From JBPOIS01 sp052034295 (GTDB lineage Bacteria; Pseudomonadota; Gammaproteobacteria; Pseudomonadales; Moraxellaceae): a stretch of 8,275 nt of DNA. The translations under genes were made by a program, and so were the position numbers. Below the pieces are notes generated by a model. The model had not been told where the DNA came from. It searched no databases and worked only from the letters and a program-made list of their open reading frames with translations. The DNA lies in assembly GCA_052034295.1 (NCBI GenBank), contig JBPOIS010000130.1, positions 1 to 8,275 on the forward strand. Direction: 5' to 3'. The stretch's first letter is position 1, and every line of letters starts with the position of its first letter. Positions 1 to 6,539 of the stretch are shown here, one piece after another.

Positions 1-311
1 GCAGGGTTGAGGGCCACATATTTCATCGACCAGCCGGCAAACTGGCGCTGCGCCAGGGGACCACGGGCCAGCACCTGCAGGTTCTGGTGGCGTGGGTCGC
101 GCAGCAGCTGCTGGTACAGCGCCTCGATGTCGGCTTCGGATCCTTCGATGTGCTGAAAAAAATAACCCTGTCCAAAGTACAGCACACCGGTGATCTGGTG
201 CGATTGGTTGTGTCGCCGGGCCTCATCCAGAATGCTGGAGAGGTCCTGCTCCAGGGCTTCGGGCAGCGCCGTCGATTGACTCGCATAGCTCAGTTGCGCC
301 AGTCCAGTCAT
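1..311 (-). CDS. BLUF domain blue-light sensor protein, 3' end beyond window
   Basis: BLUF domains bind FAD non-covalently and sense blue light. The reading frame is open from the ATG at 311 to the left edge (103 residues visible). It shows the family's landmarks in order: LAQLSYAS near the start with the flavin-contacting Tyr9, then a helix ending ARRHN with Asn35, ITGVLYF (40-46), FFQHIEG with the key Gln53, LLRDPRHQNLQVL (69-81), and FAGWSMKY with Trp94 and Met96. Tyr9, Asn35, Gln53, Trp94 and Met96 correspond to AppA Tyr21, Asn45, Gln63, Trp104 and Met106, so photochemistry should be intact. Whether it is a short stand-alone BLUF protein or carries an output domain (such as EAL) cannot be seen. 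The Shine-Dalgarno is weak, and a GTG directly before the ATG is an alternative start. The gene follows ubiB on the same strand but has its own promoter, so it is probably a separate unit. Confidence 0.93.
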   Translation of the reverse strand, partial: MTGLAQLSYASQSTALPEALEQDLSSILDEARRHNQSHQITGVLYFGQGYFFQHIEGSEADIEALYQQLLRDPRHQNLQVLARGPLAQRQFAGWSMKYVALNP

Positions 312-340
312 CACGTACCAAAAAGATCGTAGATGTCGCG

Positions 341-369
341 ATCATAAGCAGCCGTCCGGGGTTTGTCAC
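341..369 (-). promoter_or_regulatory. Sigma70-type promoter of the BLUF gene
   Basis: On the minus strand, GTGACA (369-364) is followed by a 17-nt spacer and TATGAT (346-341). Each hexamer matches the sigma70 consensus at 5 of 6 positions and the spacing is optimal. The predicted start of transcription near 334 gives a leader of about 22 nt before the ATG at 311. The call rests on sequence alone. Confidence 0.6.
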
Positions 370-464
370 CCCACAGGCGGGCGGACCGGGGCAGTACACG
401 CCACGGTCTTCCGGGGTTTTTTCTGTGAATTCAGGGTGCTGACTGCGGCACTTTGGCTACAAAT

Positions 465-2081
465 TCAGGACAGGATGCGCCAGCCCAGCAGCAGCAGGGC
501 CGGCAGCAGCAGGGCCAGTGTGACCGGCCACGGGCTCTGCAGGGCCACGGTCAGCAACATCAGCAGGCCGCCCCCCGCCAGCCAGTCCAGGCGGCGTTCG
601 CGGCTGATCTGGGTGCGCAGCAATTGCAGCTCGCGCCACTGCCGGTCCTGCCACGCCGCCTGCTGACGCAGGCCATGCAGGCTGTCGGTCACCAGCGCGG
701 GCAGGTCGGTGGCCCCCATCAGCAGGCCGGGCAGTTGTTCCCTGAAGTCGCGCAGGGCCCGGCTTGGGTGCATGCGCTCGCGCACCCATTCGGTCAGGAT
801 TGGACGGGCCAGACTCCAGATGTCCAGTTGCGGATACAGCTCGCGGCCCAGCCCCTCCACATGCACCAGCGTTTTGATCAGCAGCATCAGTTGTGGCGGG
901 ATTTCCAGATGATAGTGGCGGGCGATGTCCATGACTTTCACCAGAATCCCGGCAAAGTCCAGTTGATCCATGGGTTTGGAGATCATCGGCCCCACCGCCC
1001 GGCGCATGTCGCGCGCCAGGGCCATCTGGTCGGTCTGCGGCGGAATCCAGCCCGCCTGATGCACGATCTGGATCAGCTGGTCAAAATTGTTCTGCATCAC
1101 CGCCAGCAGCATGCGGGCCACCACCAGCCGGTCGTTGTCGGACAGCTCGCCGACGATCGCACAGTCCAGTGCGATGAAGCGCGGGTGTGCGGGGTCCAGC
1201 GTTTCCACGAACACATTGCCGGGGTGCATGTCGGCATGGAAAAAATTGTCGCGGAACACCTGGGTGAAAAAGATCTTCAGGCCCATTTCCCCCAGCCGGG
1301 CGCGGTCCATGCCCAGCCGCTCAAAGGTCTGCAGGTCCGACACCGGCACCCCGGTGATGCGCTCGGCCACCATCACTTCCGGGGTGGCCACGTAGACTTC
1401 CGGCACATACAGCAGTTGTGACCCGGCAAAATTGTGGCGCATCTGCCGGGTGTTGTCGGCTTCGACGGTCAGGTCCAGTTCATCCAGGATCACCTGCCGG
1501 TAATCCGCCACCACCTGCACCAGATGCACGGCACGGGCGGCCTCCAGCCGCGCTTCCAGCCACTGGGCCAGCCAGGCGAGGATCTCAAAATCCCGCACGA
1601 TCTGGGCGCGGATGCCCGGACGCACCACCTTGACCACCACCTCCCGGCCATCGTGCAGCGCGGCCGTGTGCACCTGGGCAATCGAGGCGGCGGCCAGTGG
1701 GGTGTCGTCAAAGCGGGCAAACAGGGTGGGAATGTCGCCGTTCAGGGCGTTTTCGATGCGCTGGCGGGCCTCTGCGGTGTCAAAGGGCGTGACCTGGTCC
1801 TGCAGGTAGACCAGCTGGGCCAGGATCGCCGGGGGAATCAGGTCGCGGCGCGTGGACAGCAGCTGGCCGAGTTTGACAAACAGCGGCCCCATCGATTCCA
1901 GCGCCAGCTTGAGTGCCATCGGTTCGGCCTTGTGCTGGTGCCAGGCGGCCGGGTGCAGGGCGATCAGGCGCCGGGCCGAGCGCAGCGGGGGCGGCAGCTG
2001 GGTTTCCGGCAGCAGGGTGTCCAGACGGTGGCTGGCGGCAATCCGCCAGATGTCGAGCAGGCGGGAGGGGTGGGGAATCAT
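465..2081 (-). CDS. ubiB: UbiB, kinase-like ATPase of ubiquinone biosynthesis
   Basis: UbiB belongs to the ABC1/ADCK/COQ8 atypical kinase family. It is a membrane-associated ATPase needed for ubiquinone synthesis, thought to act on the Ubi complex or its lipid intermediates rather than as a protein kinase. The 538-residue product matches the family along its length. The KxGQ motif is at 70-73 (KLGQ, within FVKLGQLLSTRRDLIPP), the Ala-rich nucleotide loop at 130-137, and the conserved Lys at 151 in VVVKVVRPG. The catalytic loop HADMHPGN is at 282-289 and the metal-binding segment DCAIVG starts at Asp306. Two hydrophobic helices lie at the C terminus (about 500-536). The third residue of the DCx motif is Ala where E. 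coli has Gly. ATG 2081 has GGAGG 4 nt upstream and matches the family start. The frame stays open upstream to 2246, but only through the ubiJ repeat, so that extension is rejected. It is the last gene of the operon, 25 nt after ubiJ. No convincing terminator was seen downstream. Confidence 0.96.
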   Translation of the reverse strand: MIPHPSRLLDIWRIAASHRLDTLLPETQLPPPLRSARRLIALHPAAWHQHKAEPMALKLALESMGPLFVKLGQLLSTRRDLIPPAILAQLVYLQDQVTPFDTAEARQRIENALNGDIPTLFARFDDTPLAAASIAQVHTAALHDGREVVVKVVRPGIRAQIVRDFEILAWLAQWLEARLEAARAVHLVQVVADYRQVILDELDLTVEADNTRQMRHNFAGSQLLYVPEVYVATPEVMVAERITGVPVSDLQTFERLGMDRARLGEMGLKIFFTQVFRDNFFHADMHPGNVFVETLDPAHPRFIALDCAIVGELSDNDRLVVARMLLAVMQNNFDQLIQIVHQAGWIPPQTDQMALARDMRRAVGPMISKPMDQLDFAGILVKVMDIARHYHLEIPPQLMLLIKTLVHVEGLGRELYPQLDIWSLARPILTEWVRERMHPSRALRDFREQLPGLLMGATDLPALVTDSLHGLRQQAAWQDRQWRELQLLRTQISRERRLDWLAGGGLLMLLTVALQSPWPVTLALLLPALLLLGWRILS

Positions 2082-2106
2082 GGGGCCTCCGGCAGGATCA
2101 CGCACA

Positions 2107-2841
<735 letters not shown>

Positions 2842-2871
2842 GGTTTTTTCCCCACAAAAATCAGCGCCGGA

Positions 2872-3771
2872 TTATTTGAACCCACGGTGCAGGGCGACGA
2901 TGCCGCCGGTCAGGTTGTGAAAGTCACACTGTACGAAGCCGGCCTGTTCCATCATGCCCTTCAGGGTGCGCTGGTCGGGGTGCATGCGGATCGATTCGGC
3001 CAGATAGCGGTAGCTGTCGCTGTCGTTGGCCACCAGCTTGCCCATCAGTGGCAGCGCGGTGAACGAATACAGGTCATACAGGCGCGACAGCGGCTCGAAC
3101 ACCGGCTTGGAAAACTCCAGCACCAGCAGCCGTCCACCCGGCTTGAGCACCCGGTACATCGCGCGCAGCGCAGCGTCCTTGTCGGTGACGTTGCGCAGGC
3201 CGAAGCTGATGGTCACCAGATCAAAGGAATCATCGGCAAACGGCTCCAGTGTCTCGGCGTTGGCCAGCACAAAATCCACATTGGTGCAGCCCGCATCGAT
3301 CAGCCGGTCGCGGCCCACCTCCAGCATGGAGGAGTTGATGTCCGACAGCACCACCCGGCCAGTGGGACCGACTTCACGGCTGAAGGCACGGGCCAGATCG
3401 CCGGTGCCCCCGGCAATGTCGAGCACGCGCTGGCCGCGGCGCACGCCCGACAGGGAGATCGCAAAGCGCTTCCACAGCCGGTGAATGCCAAAGCTCATCA
3501 GGTCATTCATCACGTCGTATTTGGCGGCGACCGAATGAAAGACTTCGGCGACTTTTTGCTGTTTTTCTTCGGTGCGGACGGTCTGGTAGCCAAAGTGCGT
3601 GGTGTCGCCGGACGTGTCGGCGGGCCGCTGCTGCTGGCCCTGCGCGGTGCCCTGCGGCAGGCTGCGGGCATCCAGAAACGGGCTGGCCGCGCGGTCATCC
3701 ACCGGAGGCTGGGTGTCCGGGGTCTGGGTCAGGGCGTCCTGCAGGGTGGGTTCGCTGGGGGATTGGGTCAT
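2872..3771 (-). CDS. ubiE: UbiE, ubiquinone/menaquinone C-methyltransferase
   Basis: UbiE is the SAM-dependent class I methyltransferase that adds the ring C-methyl group in ubiquinone synthesis, and demethylmenaquinone to menaquinone where that pathway exists. From residue 58 (THFGYQTV) to the end it aligns closely with E. coli UbiE as remembered. Signature 1 YDVMNDLMSFGIHRLWK is at 85-101, the SAM-binding motif VLDIAGGTGD at 116-125, GLRNVTDKDAALRAMY from 191, signature 2 RVLKPGGRLLVLEF at 207-220, and the tail is ALHRGFK. The product is 299 residues against about 251 in E. coli. The excess is a roughly 50-residue N-terminal extension rich in Thr, Pro, Gln and Asp, probably disordered. ATG 3771 has GGAGA close upstream and overlaps the preceding gene's stop as ATGA, which supports this start and indicates translational coupling. 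No other ATG occurs before the core, so the extension is likely real. Confidence 0.96.
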   Translation of the reverse strand: MTQSPSEPTLQDALTQTPDTQPPVDDRAASPFLDARSLPQGTAQGQQQRPADTSGDTTHFGYQTVRTEEKQQKVAEVFHSVAAKYDVMNDLMSFGIHRLWKRFAISLSGVRRGQRVLDIAGGTGDLARAFSREVGPTGRVVLSDINSSMLEVGRDRLIDAGCTNVDFVLANAETLEPFADDSFDLVTISFGLRNVTDKDAALRAMYRVLKPGGRLLVLEFSKPVFEPLSRLYDLYSFTALPLMGKLVANDSDSYRYLAESIRMHPDQRTLKGMMEQAGFVQCDFHNLTGGIVALHRGFK

Positions 3772-4493
3772 GACATCTCCAGGTGGGGCTGGCCCCGCAA
3801 AAAGGGATCGGGGTGCCGCTGGTGCACCCTGGCGATGGTGTCGCGCTCGGCAGCCGTGAACTGGCCGACAAATTCGGCGGCATTCTTCAGCGGCTTCATG
3901 GCCACAAAACCTTCGCCGATAAACTCATACAGCTCGCCCAGATGGTGTTTTTGCGCTGAAGCGCGGGCCAGTTTGAACACGCTTTGCACCATAAAGGAAC
4001 GCACATACTGGTCGAGTTTTTCCCCCAGCTGGTCGAGCAGATCCATCTGGTGCAGGCGCTGCTGGTCCTGCGCCAGCACCTGATAGGCTTCCAGCATCAG
4101 TGCATCGGTGGGTGCCAGCACGTCCGGGTGCTTTTCTTGCCACCACAGCGCCAGTTGCTCGTCGAGCTCAATGGCCAGCACCGCCAGCTCCACACCCAGC
4201 AGGCCGGTTTTGACCGTGCTTTCGGGCACCAGTTTTTCGACTTTGTGGGCCTTGCCCAGGATGCGTTGCAGCTGCTGGACCAAAACATCAAAATCCGCGC
4301 CACCATACAGGCGGTTCAGAAAATAGCGGGCCATGGCCGGATAGCGCGCAAACAGGGTCTGGTGGGTGTCCTGCATGCGCTGTTTTTGCCAGGCCTGAAT
4401 CTGCTGCAGACGGTCTGCCAATGCAGGGTTCTGGTGAAAGGCAAGCGTTTGGTATCGTTGTAGGACGGCTTCAAGGGGGGCAAGCGACGACAT
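3768..4493 (-). CDS. FFLEELY-motif-like protein of unknown function, first gene of the ubi operon
   Basis: A 241-residue protein, predicted soluble and mostly alpha-helical, with no signal peptide or membrane segment. Near residues 50-66 it reads RYPAMARYFLNRLYGGADF, which resembles the motif of the uncharacterised 'FFLEELY motif' proteins annotated in Acinetobacter and relatives. Downstream are helices rich in Leu, Glu and Gln, including ELAVLAIELDEQLALWW. Near the C terminus is LYEFIGEGFVAMKPLKNAAEFV, then a short tail ending PFLRGQPHLEMS. The family identification is from memory of the motif. Its stop TGA overlaps the ubiE ATG by 4 nt, so it is very probably co-translated with ubiE and may serve quinone metabolism, but no activity can be read from the sequence. 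The ATG at 4493 has no Shine-Dalgarno; it is preceded by a U-rich stretch. The frame stays open further upstream, but the family-like start and the divergent pap promoter region argue for 4493. Confidence 0.8.
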   Translation of the reverse strand: MSSLAPLEAVLQRYQTLAFHQNPALADRLQQIQAWQKQRMQDTHQTLFARYPAMARYFLNRLYGGADFDVLVQQLQRILGKAHKVEKLVPESTVKTGLLGVELAVLAIELDEQLALWWQEKHPDVLAPTDALMLEAYQVLAQDQQRLHQMDLLDQLGEKLDQYVRSFMVQSVFKLARASAQKHHLGELYEFIGEGFVAMKPLKNAAEFVGQFTAAERDTIARVHQRHPDPFLRGQPHLEMS

Positions 4494-4574
4494 AAAAACA
4501 AAAACACTGGTCAGGAGCAGTGCCAAGCATACATGATTCAGGGGCAGGAAAAAGCCTTTTGGGGGGAGGTGGAC
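4494..4574. promoter_or_regulatory. Divergent intergenic region between the ubi operon and pap
   Basis: These 81 nt must hold the 5' signals of the minus-strand FFLEELY-ubiE-ubiJ-ubiB operon and at least the leader of pap. An inverted repeat CACTG-N8-CAGTG (4505-4509 and 4518-4522) could be an operator. Candidate minus-strand elements are TTGGCA (4528-4523) and TATGCT (4534-4529), but neither has a well-spaced partner, so no promoter is assigned. The A-rich run at 4494-4504 lies directly against the operon's first ATG. Confidence 0.4.
4565..4570 (+). promoter_or_regulatory. Strong Shine-Dalgarno that fixes the pap start
   Basis: GGAGGT is separated from the ATG at 4575 by GGAC, close to ideal spacing. 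An in-frame ATG at 4533 has no such site, so the shorter start is preferred. Confidence 0.8.
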
Positions 4575-5996
4575 ATGACCAAGGACACGTTGCGGCTGGC
4601 CCTGATTGAGGCCCAGTATGCGCTGCGGGCCAGTGCGGGCACGCCGCAGGGGCGCAGTGTGCTGGTGCTGGTCAGTGGCGTGGAGATGGCCGGCAAGGGC
4701 GACAGCCTGACCCAGTTGCGCGAGTGGGCCGATCCGCGACTGCTGCGGGTGATGGCGGCGATGCCAGCGGTGTCCCCGCAGCAGCCCCTGTGGCTGCCCT
4801 ATGCGCCGTACCTGCCGGCGCAGGGTGAATTGGTGGTGATGTTTTCCAACTGGTTCAACGACCTGATTGCGCTGGCCCTGCAGGCACACAGCCCGTGGCA
4901 CACCGAGCAGGTGTTTGCCCAGATCGACCGCCTGCGCCGCTTTGAGCAGCAATTGCAGGCCAACGGGACGGTGCTGCTGAAATGCTGGTTCGAGCTGCCC
5001 TGGACCGTGTTGCAGGCACGGCTGCGCCAGCAGGATCGCTCGCTGCAGCACTGGCACCGCCTGCACGGCCTGGACTGGCACAGCCGCAAGGCCTTCCGGC
5101 GCCTGCAGCGCCTGCGCCATGCGCTGGGGCCGGACTGGGTGGAAATCGACGGCACCGAGCCGGCCAGCCGGGATCTGGCGTTTGCCCGGCAGGTGCTGGA
5201 GGCGCTTCAGCGCACGCCGGAGCCGGCGGTCGCACAGCTGGAATACGCGCCTGCCGCCTTGCGGCCCGAGCTGCTGCAGCCTGCGGTGGCGCGGCTGGAC
5301 AAGATCGCCTACAAACATCATCGCCTGCGCCTGCAGCGCCGCTTTGCCCAGTTGCTGCGCCAGTACCAGCAGCAGGGCCGACGGCTGGTGGTGGTGTTTG
5401 AGGGCATGGACGCGGCCGGCAAGGGCGGGGCGATCCGCCGGGTGGTGGCACCGCTGGACCCACGCGAATACCAGATTCACAGCATCACCGCACCCAATGA
5501 AGTCGAACTGGCCCACGATTACCTGTGGCGGTTCCGCAGCCGCATGCCCGGTGCACACCAGCCCGGCAGCGGATTGGTGATTTTTGACCGCTCCTGGTAT
5601 GGTCGGGTGCTGGTGGAGCGGGTGGAAGGGCTGGTGGGTGCCCCCGACTGGCAGCGGGCCTATGCAGAAATCAATGATTTTGAAGCCGACCTGCAGCAGC
5701 ATGGCATTGAGGTGGTGAAATTCTGGCTGGCCATCAGCCCCGAAGAGCAGGCCCGGCGGTTCACCGCCCGGGCGCAGACCCCGCACAAGCGCTTCAAGAT
5801 CACCGCCGACGACTGGCACAACCGCAGCCGTGCGCAGGACTACCTGCAGGCCGCCAGCGATTTGCTGGCCCGGACCAGTCCCCCGGACTGCCCGTGGCGG
5901 GTGATTGCCACCGATGACAAATACACCGCCCGCCTGCAGGTGCTCGAGCAGCTGTGTGCCGTGCTGGAGGGCCACAGCGGCCTGCCACGGGACTAG
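4575..5996 (+). CDS. pap: Polyphosphate:AMP phosphotransferase (two-domain PPK2, class II)
   Basis: This enzyme transfers the terminal phosphate of inorganic polyphosphate to AMP, giving ADP, and so regenerates nucleotides from stored polyphosphate in the cytoplasm. The 473-residue length and tandem PPK2 domains match the class II family known from Acinetobacter johnsonii and Pseudomonas. The N-terminal half has a P-loop, GVEMAGKG (35-42). At the position of its Walker B/lid motif it reads FSNWF (90-94) instead of DRSWY, so this half is probably degenerate. The C-terminal half has the full set: GMDAAGKG (277-284), the Walker B and lid start DRSWYGR (338-344), and then WLAISPEEQARRF and FKITADDWHNR. 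That pattern agrees with the family view that the C-terminal domain is catalytic. The first start at 4533 would add 14 residues and lacks a ribosome site. Pap is transcribed away from the ubi operon, and its TAG overlaps the stop of the convergent neighbour. Confidence 0.95.
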   Translation: MTKDTLRLALIEAQYALRASAGTPQGRSVLVLVSGVEMAGKGDSLTQLREWADPRLLRVMAAMPAVSPQQPLWLPYAPYLPAQGELVVMFSNWFNDLIALALQAHSPWHTEQVFAQIDRLRRFEQQLQANGTVLLKCWFELPWTVLQARLRQQDRSLQHWHRLHGLDWHSRKAFRRLQRLRHALGPDWVEIDGTEPASRDLAFARQVLEALQRTPEPAVAQLEYAPAALRPELLQPAVARLDKIAYKHHRLRLQRRFAQLLRQYQQQGRRLVVVFEGMDAAGKGGAIRRVVAPLDPREYQIHSITAPNEVELAHDYLWRFRSRMPGAHQPGSGLVIFDRSWYGRVLVERVEGLVGAPDWQRAYAEINDFEADLQQHGIEVVKFWLAISPEEQARRFTARAQTPHKRFKITADDWHNRSRAQDYLQAASDLLARTSPPDCPWRVIATDDKYTARLQVLEQLCAVLEGHSGLPRD

Positions 5997-6451
5997 AGGC
6001 CCAATTGCTGGCGCTGCTGCTCAAACCGGGCGTGCTGGTCCGGCAGCACCTGCTGCAGGAACTGCAGATCCTGCCGGGCCTGATCCGGCGTCATCAGCCC
6101 CTGTCGCACCAGCTGCCATTGCATCAGCAGCAGCGTGTCCAGCTCAGCCGCATCGGGAGACTGGCCCAGTGACAACTGGGTGGTGATCTGGCCCAGATGT
6201 TGATAAAAAAGCTGTTGTTGCTGCGGCGCTTCGGCCGGTGGGGAAGCAACTGGCCCAGCGGAGGGTGTTGGTGCAGATGAAGCGGGAGGTGTGACCACGG
6301 CCGGTGCTGGGGGGGACGCGGCCCTGTGGGCCGACTGGACCGGCGGCACAGGCTGCGGGGCAGGTGCCGGGGAGCGACCCAGCCAGATCAGCAACACCGC
6401 CAGCAGGCAGGCCAGCAGGACGGTCAGGGAGAGCCAGAGGCGCTGGGGCAT
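5993..6451 (-). CDS. Small membrane-anchored Pro/Ala-rich protein, function unknown
   Basis: A 152-residue protein with three visible parts. First is one strongly hydrophobic helix (about 5-25, from LWLSLTVLLACLLAVLLIWLG), acting as an uncleaved anchor or signal. Second is a Pro/Ala/Ser-rich linker (about 27-78), probably extended in the periplasm. Third is a Gln/Leu-rich helical C-terminal region (about 79-152) with QHLGQITTQLSLGQ, LMQWQLVRQGLMTPDQARQDLQFLQQVL and a terminal RFEQQRQQLGL. No family is recognised; the architecture resembles tethered periplasmic accessory proteins. The ATG at 6451 is preferred, with a GGAA 7 nt upstream. The ATG at 6487 lies inside the upstream terminator hairpin and has no ribosome site. 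Reading-frame quality, the hydrophobic helix and the exact fit to the pap stop support a real gene. No clear promoter was found; it may depend on readthrough of the terminator. Confidence 0.75.
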   Translation of the reverse strand: MPQRLWLSLTVLLACLLAVLLIWLGRSPAPAPQPVPPVQSAHRAASPPAPAVVTPPASSAPTPSAGPVASPPAEAPQQQQLFYQHLGQITTQLSLGQSPDAAELDTLLLMQWQLVRQGLMTPDQARQDLQFLQQVLPDQHARFEQQRQQLGL

Positions 6452-6469
6452 GTTTTTTTCCGGGTCATC

Positions 6470-6506
6470 AAAAAAAACACCGTCCATGCCAAAGCATCAA
6501 CGGTGT
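6470..6506 (-). terminator. Intrinsic terminator of the beta-propeller gene
   Basis: Read on the minus strand, ACACCGT (6506-6500) pairs with ACGGTGT (6483-6477). Inside, ATGC pairs with GCAT around a four-base loop, across a 2x2 internal mismatch. The stem is followed directly by eight U residues (6477-6470, sharing the base at 6477). It lies 33 nt after the stop codon of the propeller gene and 19 nt before the ATG of the next gene, so it insulates the two. Confidence 0.85.
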
Positions 6507-6539
6507 CCATGCTGGAACCACACTCAGGAAAAACATCCC

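Noticed and set aside
23..332. Small open frames on both strands at the left edge
   Set aside because: They lie out of frame with the BLUF coding sequence, which shows every family motif.
385..425. Possible plus-strand terminator before the T6 run at 417-422
   Set aside because: Only a 5-bp stem (GACCG/CGGTC) is found, separated from the T run by eight bases, and no plus-strand gene ends there.
415..464. Terminator for the ubi operon after ubiB
   Set aside because: On the minus strand only a 4-bp GTGC/GCAC stem without a U tract is visible.
453..1421. Plus-strand open frame rich in Gln and His
   Set aside because: It is antisense to ubiB, whose motifs are unmistakable; the composition is typical of a reverse-strand shadow.
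4494..5975. Upstream extension of the FFLEELY-motif frame through pap
   Set aside because: It is antisense to pap and lacks plausible protein features; only the part from 4493 matches the family.
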